Origin: Bacidia rubella
Taxonomy: Eukaryota; Ascomycota; Lecanoromycetes; Lecanorales; Ramalinaceae
Reading direction: 5' to 3'
Assembly (NCBI GenBank): GCA_032158265.1
Contig: JAVTIF010000002.1
Coordinates: forward strand, 1,364,001 to 1,428,000
DNA length: 64,000 bases
Positions 1 through 11,700 of this stretch are shown here, one piece after another. Below the pieces are notes generated by a model. It was given only the letters and a program-made list of their open reading frames with translations. It was not told the origin of the DNA and did no database searches. The position numbers and the translations under genes are program-made. The first letter of the stretch is position 1, and every line of letters starts with the position of its first letter.

Positions 1-30
1 TTGGTCGATCGCCAGTGAAGCGACCATCAT

Positions 31-2910
31 TCATAGGAAGGAACTACTCTCAGAGCGTTTCGAGTCTCCAGTGCCACGTCCAGTACTTTCTGACGTTCTG
101 ATCTCTCCTTTCACGCTCCTGTTTGCCGGATCTCCTTCGCTCAAGCCTCTATGGCGCTCCACCCGGCGCCCTCCTGTGGACCATCGTACATCGACGGGCG
201 AGCCGCCCTCAATATCGACTGTTGGGCTATCATCTCCCATGAAATGATCATCCTCGAACTCGAGAGCCAACGAGCTAGCCCATGCTGTCATAGTATCTCG
301 CTGTCGCCTGTAACCCTCATCTGTCGCTGAAAGGCCTGCCTGAACCTCCGTCTGAACAATACTTTCTTCCGGATTGTGCTCAAGATACTGACTCGACATT
401 GGACTTTCGAATCGGGGGTTCTTTTCGTTGGAGGAAGACTCGGCGTATCCTTCTTGTACGCTAGTCACCCGGGGCTCGATTCTATGCTCAAGATATCTGG
501 GTTTGTAACTACCAGTGGCTTTATGCTTGATAGGAGTTGGGGTCATGGGGGGATTAACGGAAGAGGACCGGCTTCGAGTCTGACGAAATCTGTGACCGTG
601 TACTGAGCCTGGCGATCCCGAAATGAAGGGATTCCGAGATTGGCGTTCGCGACGGCTCTTTGGGATATGCAATCGCGGTACCTCTGTCTCCGGTGTCAGA
701 TTTGTAGACCTGCGGCTAGCAGACGAAGAAGGGAGCACATGTCGGATGGTGGCTTCTGGAATAGGGCGACTCGCGTTGCTCGAAGATTCAGCGATTGATG
801 CAAATTGATCGCTATTGCTTGCTTTTTCCTTGAGGTTCCTCCATGACTTTTTGATCAAGCCATACCCCGAGTGTTCAGCTGATTGAGCCTCTCCAATTCG
901 CTGGTTGGTTGTACGAGGCGGGATAGTATTCCAGCTTGGGAATAGACTGGGCTTTCCATGACCAATTTCTCTTGCCAAATTTGTGTCAAAGAATCCTGAA
1001 GCCTTTAGAGCGCCAAACGACCTTTCTGTGCGGAGCGAAGGATTCTGCACAAAGTCCCGTGATGATTCGCGTCTTTGGGAGGCACTTGTCTGACCATTTG
1101 TCGATAATGCGTGTATAGTATCCGGGAGATGGTTGGATAGGCCCTTTTCAGTTTCCGGTTGGAATGACCTTTCACGGCCCGTAAAGCCTATTCCCCAAAA
1201 ATCAGGACTGGGCAGTCTTCGCCCTTGTTGTGACTGACTGGATCGATCCTTCGATACCCTCTTACTATTAATAAAGGTCTCGAAAAGTGATATATGTGAG
1301 ATTCGGTGAGGAAGAGAGAGTTTCGACCCTCTATTTTGTCCAATGGCTCCAGAGCCTTTGGCTCGAGACATGTCTTCAAGCATGGAAGTGGGGGACGGAC
1401 TGTTTTTAGGCGAGCTCTTGCACTCATCCAGATACTCCTGTTGTCGTTTCCTTCGTCGCCTTCTCCATATCAAAGCAAATGTACATACGGTAGCGATTAG
1501 AAGGACGGTGGGAACGATTATGGCAGGCAGTAATCTTCGTTGGAGAGGTAGGTTTGATGAGTTTCCAGTCGGCGAAGTAGGATTGGTATCTGCATTGGTA
1601 CCCACTGGGCTTCCTGCCGAAGGCGCCTCAGTAGCACCCGACGTTGGATTTGTCAACTGATCTTGAACGGCTATGGTGAGAAATTCAGACTGGCTTTTAC
1701 CGCTGTGCTCAGCAGTGATATTTAAGATGAGTTGTTGACTCTTCAGACCAGCAGGGACGAGGCCTGTAATCTCCTTTCTGAGCATATCGTATTTGAGAAA
1801 AGCGGATGCTGTACCTAGATCGACCGTGATGTTGGTGTTGGGGTCTATGATCATCTTCCCAATGTCGTAGTGCAATTCGCTTCCCTTAGTCACATCCACA
1901 GCCCCAATAGGATCGAGTAATGTTTCATTGGAAGTGTTCACTGATTGCATGCTCACATTCGTGGAGGCAGAGTCACCGTATCCATTTGTGACCGTGACCG
2001 TAAAAGTCTGGCTTCTGAAATCGAGGGGCGGAATCCCACTAATCTTTAGTGTATGTCTATCCACAGAAAGCCAGGTAGGAGCCGTTGCAGACACGTTCTT
2101 GATGTCCGCTGGAATGAGCTGCCTTCCATCTAATAGTAATGTCTGAGCGATCAAATCGTCGGAAACTGGTTGACCTGCAGATACATTGAGCATTTGTGCA
2201 CCACCTTGAAATGCCAATAAATGGCTTTCTACCACGATTGCAAATGAAAAAACTGCGTCTGCAAAGCCAACAAAGTTCGACGCCAACAATTCGACGCCAA
2301 ACCTTTGTGTGGCATCTTGTGCTGAGGTCGCTTGTGGGGCTGTTCCGGAGAATGATAGTGAAGAAGAATCAAAATGTATCCAAGAAGGCAGTGGCGTATG
2401 ATCAGCGCTAGTAGCATAATATACAGTATTTTCGTTCGTATTTGCAAATGTTTTCTCAGACAAAGATATAGACAACGAGTTTAAAGGTGAGAGTATTATG
2501 CTGTTAGGACTGGAGAAGGCCCCAAAAGCTGGGAGTTGCTCTGTCACTGACAGGCCATTGGTTGGCCCCCTATCTTCGGTTACTACGAGCGTGAATGTGA
2601 ACATCGTTGACCCTGTCGAGTCGGTACCACTGAGATTGACGGCTACAGAGCCTATGTCCCCAAGGCCAGGAATGCCGGAGAGCATCCGTGTTGGTCCATT
2701 GAGAGCAAGCCATCTCGGAGGATTGGAGATAGTATACGTGATGGGTCCTGCTGATGATACGAGGGTTGAATCAGAGAAGCTGAAGTTATACTCCTGGTCG
2801 ACCCTAGCTATCCGTGGTACCTGTGCGTTGAGCGGAAGGTTCACGTTTGGGGTTGCTGCTACCGGGTTTTCAAGCAAGCAGAGCAAAATCAATCGAAATA
2901 TTTCCCTCAT
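31..2910 (-). CDS. AXL2: AXL2-like cadherin-fold polarity membrane protein
   Basis: This single-exon gene encodes 959 residues and starts at an ATG at 2910. The first ~20 residues look like a signal peptide (LILLCLLENPVAA). The ectodomain, to about residue 455, holds repeated dystroglycan/cadherin-like modules; each ends in a W-L...L-S/K-I-S/T-G-I/T-P type motif (for example PPRWLALN...LSGIPG, TAPTWLSV...ISGIPP). One transmembrane helix follows at about 462-485 (AIIVPTVLLIATVCTFALIW) with an immediate RRRRRKR stop-transfer cluster. The remaining ~470 residues are a Ser/Arg-rich, probably disordered cytoplasmic tail. This order is that of yeast Axl2/Bud10 and its filamentous homologues, which mark cortical sites for septin organisation and polarised growth. 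The role is inferred from the family. The antisense ORFs inside it are shadows. Confidence 0.88.
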   Translation of the reverse strand: MREIFRLILLCLLENPVAATPNVNLPLNAQVPRIARVDQEYNFSFSDSTLVSSAGPITYTISNPPRWLALNGPTRMLSGIPGLGDIGSVAVNLSGTDSTGSTMFTFTLVVTEDRGPTNGLSVTEQLPAFGAFSSPNSIILSPLNSLSISLSEKTFANTNENTVYYATSADHTPLPSWIHFDSSSLSFSGTAPQATSAQDATQRFGVELLASNFVGFADAVFSFAIVVESHLLAFQGGAQMLNVSAGQPVSDDLIAQTLLLDGRQLIPADIKNVSATAPTWLSVDRHTLKISGIPPLDFRSQTFTVTVTNGYGDSASTNVSMQSVNTSNETLLDPIGAVDVTKGSELHYDIGKMIIDPNTNITVDLGTASAFLKYDMLRKEITGLVPAGLKSQQLILNITAEHSGKSQSEFLTIAVQDQLTNPTSGATEAPSAGSPVGTNADTNPTSPTGNSSNLPLQRRLLPAIIVPTVLLIATVCTFALIWRRRRRKRQQEYLDECKSSPKNSPSPTSMLEDMSRAKGSGAIGQNRGSKLSLPHRISHISLFETFINSKRVSKDRSSQSQQGRRLPSPDFWGIGFTGRERSFQPETEKGLSNHLPDTIHALSTNGQTSASQRRESSRDFVQNPSLRTERSFGALKASGFFDTNLAREIGHGKPSLFPSWNTIPPRTTNQRIGEAQSAEHSGYGLIKKSWRNLKEKASNSDQFASIAESSSNASRPIPEATIRHVLPSSSASRRSTNLTPETEVPRLHIPKSRRERQSRNPFISGSPGSVHGHRFRQTRSRSSSVNPPMTPTPIKHKATGSYKPRYLEHRIEPRVTSVQEGYAESSSNEKNPRFESPMSSQYLEHNPEESIVQTEVQAGLSATDEGYRRQRDTMTAWASSLALEFEDDHFMGDDSPTVDIEGGSPVDVRWSTGGRRVERHRGLSEGDPANRSVKGEIRTSESTGRGTGDSKRSESSSFL

Positions 2911-3206
2911 GGCAGAGGTCCTTGTCTAGTGGTCTTGGGTTCCCATTGGGTGCACCAATCTTCTCTCAGGGGGCCTCAAGCCATGCTTTTGACATCTAAG
3001 TGCAATTGAACGCCGTTCATCTATCCCATTATCAGGCACACCGAGAAGCCGGATGAAGGTCAGCAAGATAGTTTCGCGGAGAAAGGTGGTGCCAGCCCCT
3101 CCATTTGCTTCTTCGTCACATTTCTTGTTGGACAGTGCAATTTACCGGTTGAATTCCTGAAGACCATTCTGCGTTCCACGACCAGCCCCTTGGTATTACC
3201 AGATTT

Positions 3207-3701
3207 CTAGTCCGAGTAAGAGACCATATTCGCCCCAGCACGGCCTGGACCATAATAGTGTAGCATGGTACTCGCCACCGCAAAACCGAAGCTGCTGTAA
3301 AGTCTTAGTGCTATCACATTGCTTTCATCCACCCACAGCTGTACCTTGGAGCATCCGCGATTCCGAAGCCTTTCAAGCTGACCGGCAAGCATCTTCTTCC
3401 CAATACCTTGGTTCCTATACTCTGGATGGACACAGATCTTGTTCAAAGTAACAGTGTTTCCGGGCTTCGAGCACGCGAAAATGACATACGCAGCAACGCT
3501 AAGTTGGCTTGAGGTAGACCTCGCCTCATCGAAAAGCACGATCATTTCTACATTGCGCTTTTTCAACTCTGTCTCAAAGTCGAAAATCTCCGTTCGAGAG
3601 AAAGTTAGCTTTTCACATCGTGACACCTCACGCAAGACTGAATTTTCCTGCAGCTTCATGGGCGCTCCGCTATGCAATGAGCGACACCTAATGGTCGCCA
3701 T
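3207..3701 (-). CDS. GNAT-family N-acetyltransferase
   Basis: The 164-residue protein has the GNAT acetyl-CoA site: a beta-strand segment (VTLNKICVHPEYR) followed by the pyrophosphate-binding loop R-N-Q-G-I-G-K-K-M-L, then a second conserved block (VQLWVDESNVIALRLYSSFGF) close to the C terminus. These are motifs A and B of small-molecule or protein acetyltransferases. The substrate cannot be told. I use the ATG at 3701; the open frame begins 18 nt earlier with GTG, and a second ATG lies at 3659. Length is normal for the family. The gene diverges from the GPI-protein gene that starts at 4090. Confidence 0.75.
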   Translation of the reverse strand: MATIRCRSLHSGAPMKLQENSVLREVSRCEKLTFSRTEIFDFETELKKRNVEMIVLFDEARSTSSQLSVAAYVIFACSKPGNTVTLNKICVHPEYRNQGIGKKMLAGQLERLRNRGCSKVQLWVDESNVIALRLYSSFGFAVASTMLHYYGPGRAGANMVSYSD

Positions 3702-4089
3702 TTGCTTGGGTTTAACCACTTGTTGAGACGATACGCTCCTACCTGGTGTCTAGAAGAGTGTGGCCGTATCCCCATCTCCGCTGGCACTTCTCCCCAGAAT
3801 CGGTGGGCTCCGCTCCCTAACCTCCTCCTTAGAGGCGCCGGGAGACGCCAAGCTTCTAGCTCACTGCCAGCCACCTCAGGCTTCCCAGCCTCCAGGACCG
3901 GAAACTTGATTGCTTCATATTTCAAGTAATGATGAATTTATGATGTTTATAAATTCAAGAACTGATTCCAGGGTGACCAAAGCATTAAGCAATCCCAACA
4001 AAGACTCTCACTCTCTTACAGCAGACTGGCGTTCACTTGTGTCTCTCAAGATTCCAAGCACGATAGATCCACCACACTAGCTCACTCGA
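3702..4089. promoter_or_regulatory. Divergent intergenic region, GNAT gene / GPI-protein gene
   Basis: This ~390-bp stretch separates two divergently transcribed genes and probably contains both promoters. An AT-rich segment lies around 3925-3965. I see no RNA gene and no convincing ORF. Confidence 0.4.
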
Positions 4090-5421
4090 ATGCGTCTGAA
4101 GCCAGAGTCGATTTTGCTTCTCACTGCACTCTGTACGTCTCCGTCGCTAGCCATCAAGCTTTGGTCCAGGAACGGCCATGATTCCCCGATCCACATTGGC
4201 TCAGAGGAGGATGGAGAGAAGGGGAGCAACATCCCGCACGGCGTTCGAAAGATGACCCTCGATGAGGGCGAGATGTTCTTGCAGGAATACTGGACACTTC
4301 ATACACAACAGAGAGAAGATGACATACGACTCAACACGGGGAACCTTACTGTGTACTCAGCAATGCAAGCGCCGCTGGCACTCCACCAAGCCTACCATTC
4401 CGAGCCAGAGCTGTCTTTGAACCGCTTCCTCCGGTCTCCGAGGGCCCTCTTCGCCATTTCCAAGCGCGACTTCCTATGCCCCAGCGGCTCGGCGGTCTGC
4501 GCAGATATCAACCAAGCCAACACCTGTTGTCCCTCTGGCACAGCCTGCCAATCCCTCTCCGACGGTGGCGTGGGATGCTGTGCTCAAGGCCAAACCTGCT
4601 CACAACAAGTCTCCTCCTGTGAGCAAGGTCAAGCAAGCTGCTCAAGCAACCAGGGCGGTGGATGCTGCGTAGCGGGCTACACCTGCGTCGACGCCGGTTG
4701 CGAAGCCGTCTCAACCGCCACTGTGACAGTTGATCCGACCGTCACCGCATCGCCTCCACCACCACCACCGCCTCCATCAAGCAGCGAGCTACCCTCCTCA
4801 GCTTCAGCCTCTACCCTGATCTCTACATCCACCGAGACCTCAATAACATCAACCACCTCCACAGTCACCTCGTCTCCTTCATCTTCCAGCTCCTCCTCAC
4901 CATCTCCCTCATCGAGCGTAGAGGCAGCACCCATCGCACCCATACGCCCGACCTCGGGCCCCGCACCGCCCACAACCACCGCAGCCCCTTCCACAACCCC
5001 CGCCAGTTGTCCTACGGGCTTCTATGCCTGCAGCGCGCACTACCTCGGCGGCTGCTGCCGGATCGGGCGCGATTGTTCATCTACATCCTGCCCAGCGCCA
5101 TCAAGCTCGCTGGCGCTGAACAGCAATGGCGTCTCCATTGGTGTTGCACCAGTTGAGCCGACTAGGCTGGGAGAAGATGGGTGTGCTCAGGGATGGTTCA
5201 AATGCGGGCAGGACGGTGGGGGCGGGTGTTGTCCTAGTGGGTATGCGTGTGGAGAAAGTTGTACGGCTACGAGCGTGAACTTGGGGGCGGGTGAGACGGG
5301 AACAGCGACTGTGGCGAAGAATAATGGGGTCGGTGATGGGAGGGTAAGGATGGTAGAGACAGGCATTTGGAAGACTGCTGTGGCGATGCTGAGCGTCTTT
5401 GCTACGAGTTTGTTGGTATGA
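4090..5421 (+). CDS. Secreted, GPI-anchored cysteine-module protein
   Basis: One exon encodes 443 residues. Residues 1-21 form a signal peptide (SILLLTALCTSPSLA). After a linker of ~120 residues comes a cysteine-rich region with modules of the form C-P-x-G...C...CC-x4-C (CPSGSAVCAD, NTCCPSGTAC, GGGCCVAGYTC). A Pro/Ser/Thr-rich stalk with a proline run (~218-300) follows. Two more modules then occur (CPTGFYACSAHYLGGCCRIG and CAQGWFKCGQDGGGGCCPSG). The C terminus is hydrophobic (TAVAMLSVFATSLLV), as needed for GPI attachment. This matches a cell-wall or plasma-membrane surface protein of filamentous ascomycetes. The module resembles those in fungal GPI-anchored proteins of unknown function, and no enzymatic domain is visible. 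The reverse-strand frames at 4508-4994 are GC-rich shadows. Confidence 0.8.
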   Translation: MRLKPESILLLTALCTSPSLAIKLWSRNGHDSPIHIGSEEDGEKGSNIPHGVRKMTLDEGEMFLQEYWTLHTQQREDDIRLNTGNLTVYSAMQAPLALHQAYHSEPELSLNRFLRSPRALFAISKRDFLCPSGSAVCADINQANTCCPSGTACQSLSDGGVGCCAQGQTCSQQVSSCEQGQASCSSNQGGGCCVAGYTCVDAGCEAVSTATVTVDPTVTASPPPPPPPPSSSELPSSASASTLISTSTETSITSTTSTVTSSPSSSSSSSPSPSSSVEAAPIAPIRPTSGPAPPTTTAAPSTTPASCPTGFYACSAHYLGGCCRIGRDCSSTSCPAPSSSLALNSNGVSIGVAPVEPTRLGEDGCAQGWFKCGQDGGGGCCPSGYACGESCTATSVNLGAGETGTATVAKNNGVGDGRVRMVETGIWKTAVAMLSVFATSLLV

Positions 5422-5828
5422 TTTAGCGTTTGAGACTGCCGATATTCGGTTTGATGATTGGATGTACGTAATAGATGGATGGAAGGGCAAGCTACAGCAA
5501 GATACCCATGCGACGTCGAGCGCACATTGTGAACGCATATACATAGATAAGGTCTTATTTATCATTGTTCTATATGCTATGTACAGACACACAAGACTCT
5601 GCATATCCAAGGCTTTCTTCCGTCAGAAAAATACACCATCACGAGCGTCGCTGCTTCCCAACTCCAACGAGATAATTACACTCATCGGCGCAAACCATTG
5701 CAATATCGAACAAGCCTCCCTGCTAACATGGTCTCAAGATTTCACCACCAGGGGTCCGTGACATTGAATGACCCTTTCTACTCCAAAGCAAGATCAACTC
5801 GTCTGCCGATGGCTGAAAACCAGTGATT
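5422..5828. other. Convergent 3' intergenic region
   Basis: This 407-bp region lies between the 3' ends of the GPI-protein gene and the MFS gene. It should hold two 3' UTRs and their polyadenylation signals. I see no further gene. Confidence 0.4.
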
Positions 5829-7766
5829 TCAAGCTTGCTTGTCCTCATCGCTCCCACTATCCATAGGCTTGGCCGCCATAGTCGGCGCGAACTTGCTTCT
5901 CTGTCTGATCCTCGCCCCGAATTTATAGAATATAACAGGAATGGGGACTAGCACAGCAGCAACGCATCCAAGCAAAGTGCCTGACCAATTTATCTTGATG
6001 GCATTGAACATGTACGTGGCGAAGAGTGGAAAGACACCGCCGAAGATGGATCGGAGGAATGTGTTGGCTGCTATAGCTGAGGCAGCACTGTAGCGAAGGG
6101 TCAGCGAACCTGATCTCTAGATTCGGGTTTGGTGATCAGAAAGGAAGGAGGAGACTCACAACATGAGATAGGCATCCACAAGGTAGTTAAGCGATTGGAG
6201 GAAGATAGAGAGCAAGCCGAACCCAGTAAAAAGGCCAGACAGCGTTGGGACAATCCAATGGATGTCATTTGTATATCCAGTCCAGCCGAACCAGAAAAGC
6301 CCTATCGTGAAGGAGACACCTCCTATAATGACCGGAGGCAATCGCCATTCCGGGATGGGCATTCCATTGTTCGCCTCCAACTTCTTCACATAACTTTTTG
6401 TGCCAGTAAGCACATATGCGCCGGCTAGCACCATACCAATCACCATACCAAAGAATGGCAAACCACCAACGCCAGGATTGAAACCGTGAATCTGCTGGAA
6501 GGCTATCGGATAAGCTGTCAAAAAGAGATAAAGCAATCCGTAAATGAAAGCCATATAGATGGAAAGAGCAAATACAATCGGCTCCGTGAAGAGAAGCCTG
6601 AGCGGGCGACTGAAGTTCTTGGTGACAAGCTCTCGAAAGTCGACTTCAATTTCTTCTTGCTTAGCATGAATGCCCCAATTCAGCGTTCTCCGTCTAAGCT
6701 GGGAAGCTTTCTGGACAAGCACAATGGGTGGATACGTTTCCTCCAAAAAGATCAAGTCAAGGCCAAAAGCCAGCCAGCCCATGAGCGCCGGAATGTACTC
6801 AGTCCAGCGCCATCCGAGGCTTGGGTTCATAATAGTGAAACCACCTATGAACGGTGCAAACAGAGGACCAGTGAAGACAGTCATACTGAAGAGCGTGATG
6901 GCTGCGCCTCGAGACTTGTTATCGAACATATCCGAAAAGACAGCTGCCACAACAGCAAGGGGACATGAGCCAAATACACCGCCGAAGAAGCGCGTGATGA
7001 GAATAGTCTGAAGGTCTTTGGCGGTAGCAGTAGCAATACTGAAGACCGAGAAGCCAAACATGCCGATGATCAGAGGCAATCGGCGGCCTTGAAGTTCAGA
7101 TAGGGGTGCCCACAGTATTGGTCCAGTAGCAAAACCGAAGACGTAGAGAGATACTCCTAGCGTGCCGACCTCGGCAGAAACCCCATACTGTCTTGCTACT
7201 ATCATCGTGGCGGTGGAGAAGATGGAGGAAGCGAAGGCGGCAACAAGGGTTGTATAACCTAGAATGACTGCGGTAAAGATCCTGCGAAGAGTCAAGAAGC
7301 GCCGGTCAGAGAGCTCTTCAGACCTCAGTTGTGGTTTCAAGACTCACTTTTTCTTGATTGGCCAATTCTGCGGATGCAACGGATCCTCGAAGCCGTCGAA
7401 CTCGACCACATATTCCTCCTGCGCTGGTAGCGGCGGTGGGTACTCCTTGCCTCCACCGAAATTGGGTAAAGGCTTCTTGCTTGCCCTGCTCGTCACCGTC
7501 CGCCCCACGGTGCCGCTATGCTGAGTCCTGTGCGTCTCGATCCGGCTGACGGCTGTAGGATGCCTCTCCAAGTCTGGGCGAGTGCTCACTTGGCTCATGC
7601 CCATTTCCTCCCTTATGACGCTTGCGGAAGAACTACTCGATGAGCTAGAAGATGAGACCGCGCTCTGCCGGCGCTCCGGCTTGCTCTCGCTGGCGGCCGC
7701 ATCTGGAAAACGGGTCGGAGAGGCATCACGCTCGGCTTTTTCGAGGTCGCGGTCAATAGGATCCAT
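5829..7766 (-). CDS. MFS transporter, DHA1 (TPO1/FLU1-like) drug:proton antiporter
   Basis: Three exons (7348-7766, 6160-7281, 5829-6087) encode 599 residues. Both introns have GTGAGTC donors, and the joins are exact in frame (..NWPIKK-IFTAVILG.. and ..YLML truncated to ..YLM-FAASAIAANTFLRS..). The first ~140 residues are a Ser-rich cytoplasmic region containing FEDPLHPQNWP, the usual lead-in of the DHA1 subfamily. Twelve hydrophobic segments follow. Motif A appears as APLSELQGRR and motif C as TGPLFAPFIGGF. The stretch AASAIAANTFLRSIFGGVFP in exon 3 is typical of polyamine, drug and caffeine-resistance transporters. The likely role is plasma-membrane efflux coupled to the proton gradient; the substrate is unknown. 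Confidence 0.9.
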
Positions 7767-8784
7767 TGCAAATCAACAAGTAATTGTGTGTTCCGACAAG
7801 TGTAAGAACAATTGGGAGCCGGGGGTCAGTGGGTTTGTTTTGATTCTACGGAAGCCCAGCTGGGTTGAGCGGGAAGTTAGTGGGGTGGATGATGCATGAT
7901 CCTTCGTAGGGACTGTATCAATTGGAAGACGTAATCCGGTTGCGAAAGGTTTTATATACTCCGGTGAAGTCCTTCATGCGAAAAAGAACAGGAGTGATTT
8001 TGAGGCGATTGTTGGGTGCCCGTATTCGATGTCAACTAAAAAGCTCTACACCTCGGTCTGATTCATTTTCTCGGCTTACGTCCGAGGGGTCGTCGCAAAA
8101 GCTTCGAGTCCCACTGAATTTAAGGTACGACGATCGCTAGTTCAACCCCGGGCAGCTGCCGTTATACCGATCTATCCGGCTGACCCGTTGCCGCTAATCG
8201 CCGTTCTATGATTCTCTAGTCTTGCCTTCACCTGTTGCCTTCAGGGGCATCAGTGCCTGCTGGAATTTGGAGAGCCATGGCCACGCGTGAGGACAATTTA
8301 CTGAACGAACTTGCATTTCCAGCACTTCTGTCTTGATTCACGGATTGGCAAGCCCCTAAAGCAAGCAAGATATCTACATTGCTTACTTTTCCCCTCAATA
8401 TGCTACAACCATTCGCAGTCAGCAACCAATTCAGCAAATGTATGAGCTTCATCTGACAACCAGCTCTCCCTTGCTTACCACCCTTTAGAGACTGCCTGCT
8501 AACAATCTTCCCACCCTGAGAAAGCTCGTCAGCCGCCTCGTCGAACCCAGGAGCACTATCAGAGCCGCCGAGCGCTGCACTGCCCGTCCACTGGGGAAAT
8601 ACCTTCGACTCTTCTCGCTCGTGCCACGGGTATCTAATGCCGCTAGAGCGTTTCATTGCAAAACAATTCGATAGGAAGGCCTTTGCTCTCACGCTAATCT
8701 TGGCACTGGGATACGTAGAGACCGCAGAGAACGGGCACATACAGTCCCAGGCAAATACGATGATCAAGAGATGCTAGAAGCTTC
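7767..8784. other. Intergenic region upstream of the MFS gene
   Basis: About 1 kb separates the MFS start from the 3' end of the ataxin-2 gene and probably includes the MFS promoter. A 179-codon reverse frame at 8228-8767 begins with TTG, has no recognised domain and is not called. No RNA gene is evident. Confidence 0.35.
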
Positions 8785-11700
8785 TCATTTCATGCCGTCG
8801 CCACCCTCAGCCGGTGCCGCATGCTGCGGTACCTGTTGCATCTGCATTTGGGAGGGAGCCTGAGCATGATGCCCGTACCCATGACTTGGTACACGGTGAG
8901 GTTGTGGAGGGTAATGGTACTGCTGTTGAGGGCTCTGACTGTACTGAGGCTGCGGTGATGGATACCCCCTCATGTGGCTACCTATTGCGACGTTAGTGAT
9001 TTCTGGACAATTGGCCTTTATAATATATACCGTTAGGTGCTGGTTGAGGCGAATAAAAAGGCTGACCGTAGTGGCTTCCTCCTGCATGCATTGGTGTACC
9101 ATGACCCTGGAAGGAGCCTTGTTGTGCCATCATTGGAGCGCCCGGTCTATTGGGACTCGGATATCCGCTGTTGGGTTGAGATGCTCCGTATTGAGGTACG
9201 CCTGTGGCATAAATTGGCACGTGAGCAACAGGCGCGCCTTGGGGAAGGTAAGGGCCTTGAGATCCTTGCTGTACCATTGCGGGTGGTGCCAATGGCTGGC
9301 CAGATGCAGGCATGTAATGTGGGCTTTGCGTGTATTGGCGGAAATGAGTAGGCTGTGGTCCTCCAGGAGGAAACATCTGCGGGTGTCCCGGACCCATTTG
9401 TGGATACTGAATAGCACCATGCATTGGTGCCTGCATAGGCTGCCCCATTGGCATGGGATAAGCCCCATATGCATTCTGCATCCGCGGGGTTGCGTACGAT
9501 GTTACTGAGGGTGAGGCGTGCATACGCTGTTCCTCAAACTGTGGCGGCATACCAGGATACAGATGCTGCTGCGGCGGCGGACCCGGATATATGTGTTGAG
9601 GAGGGGCATGCATGTTCGAAGAGGCGTGAGAGCTCTGTTGTAGATGTGTTGGAAGCTGATGCTGATGTGCTTGGCCAGGGTTCGTTGGAGACGCAGTCAG
9701 GTTACGAGGAGATGGCCCCGTCGGCACTGATGGCCCTTCAAACATGTTCTTATATGACTTCCCTTCCTCTCCGTCCTTCGGGATATTCCAAGTCACTGGA
9801 GTTGCATGCGCATACGCGATTCCACCATTAGTAGCGTAGTCCTTCACTTTGTTATCTTTTTCAGCCTTCTCCTTCAGACGCTTTAGAGGATTAAAGCTCT
9901 CCGCAATCGATAGTCTTTCAGCTGAGGGTAGTGGCATCTTATTCCCAAAGAATTCTGTTGGGGTTGATGCTCGGCCAGCTGATCTGCCCTTTGTTTGGGC
10001 CCGTGGGCTAGAGGAATCACTGGGCTGCCCCGTAGGCATAAAGGTATTGGCAGCTGGGTTCGGAACGAATTCGTGGGCTTTGACATTGAATTTTCCGGAG
10101 GTGGCCGAAGTGGGAGTTCGCATGCTTACTGAACCTTGCGAGCTATTCACTCTGGACGCAGTTGTACCAGGCCGGCTTGGGGTCTTCTGGGTATGTATAG
10201 GCAGTGGAGCCGGAACATTCGAGGAAAGACCTGCTTGTCTAGCATGCTGAGCCTTAGCTAGACGATGGGTGAGACCCTGTTCGTTTGGCGGCAGTGTTGG
10301 AATTGAGTAAGGCTGAGATGGCCTGTCTCGAAGAGGTAAATTGTTCTGAGGTCCACGAGGTGGTGCAGCCTGACGTGATAGATCAGACCGTTCGTTAGGG
10401 CCGTTTCCAGCCTTCGAGGCATCGCGACTCATATTAGTTTCGGGCTTTGCTGTAGCCTGGTCTTTGGCTTTTGGGGCAGTTTTTGGTGCAGCTGCTTGCT
10501 CGGCAGCATTGCGCTGTGCTTTCTCCTTTATCTCTTCCTGTTTCTTCGGATCTTTAGCGAGAATGGGAACTAAATCTTGAGGCACAGGAGTATGCAACTT
10601 GAAGCGTTGAGAGAAGCCTCGAAGGTCATCCAACTTGAAGTTTTTGTCCTGTATCACTCGCTGACGACGATCATTCGCAATACGCGATTTTTCAGTCTGA
10701 GAGAACTGCTTAAACGCTTTTGTCACATCGACTTCAGCATTGACCGCAGCATTAGTTGCTACCGGCTTCGTGGATTGGTTTTGTTTTGTATCATTGGAGG
10801 CAGGCGTTTCCTGATCAGGTGAAACCTTATTTGGGGATTCCTGCTTTTCTTGCTGGCCTGGATTCTTTTGATGAGCTTTCGCTGAGGATTCTCCCTTAGC
10901 TATTTCTAGTGGAGCGGCTTTTCCAAGCTGCAGATTGGCTTCTTGACGCGAGAGCTGAGACGAAATGATTGCTGGGTCAACAGGAGCTCCTGTCACGGTA
11001 GAGCTACCGGTTGGAGCTCGCCGAGCGGGTGGTTGATATCTGTTTGGTTGGTTTGATTGTAGTGGAGGATATGCGGATGCTCCCCGTTGCACACCACTGT
11101 ACCTGTGCCTGACGTGAGTTTAACTGATTTTCGAATTGCGCATCAATGACTTACTTGTCTTCTTCATCCAAGTCATCGCCTTCGTTGACTTCCCCATTTA
11201 CAGTCTCACCCATCCTCTGGGCAAGCCGCCGGGCTTCTACTTCACGTTGTCGGTAATTAGGGTGAGATTTGTCAATGCGCGTAGTATAAATATTCTCATC
11301 GTAATCGCTTTTGACTCCAAACAGATTTTCGTTAGCTTGGAACTGATCCCAGGTACCTGTAGAAGTAGTTGCTTCTAGACTCTGGTCCAGCATTCCTTCT
11401 CCAGGCGCGACCCATGGTTGTAGTTCTCGTTCATGCCCGCCCTTGCGGTTGGATATGTCTGCATCTGTGCGGAAACCGTGAGTTGAGCTCGCTAGAAAGC
11501 TGTCAGTAATTGCGTGGATAACAATATGAGTCCTATACGAACAGCCTGCAACTCGATCCTGTGGAACTACCGACACAACTTCTGGGGCGAAATCTACGAC
11601 TTCTTGTGCCTTGAAAGACATTGCATGATTATCACCGAAGCCAACGTAGTCTCGAGCGCTTTCGCGAACACCGTTGGCTTCTCCTCTTTCTGCACGTCTA

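Noticed and set aside
2498..2929. 143-codon plus-strand frame opposite the AXL2 N terminus
   Set aside because: It overlaps the AXL2 signal peptide and first cadherin-like module in antisense and shows no features.
8090..8150. B-box-like sequences (CTTCGAGTCC, TAGTTCAACCC) suggestive of a tRNA
   Set aside because: No matching T-stem, acceptor stem or A-box could be folded around them.
8228..8767. 179-codon reverse-strand frame between the MFS and ataxin-2 genes
   Set aside because: It starts with TTG, has no in-frame ATG near its beginning and shows no domain or plausible composition.
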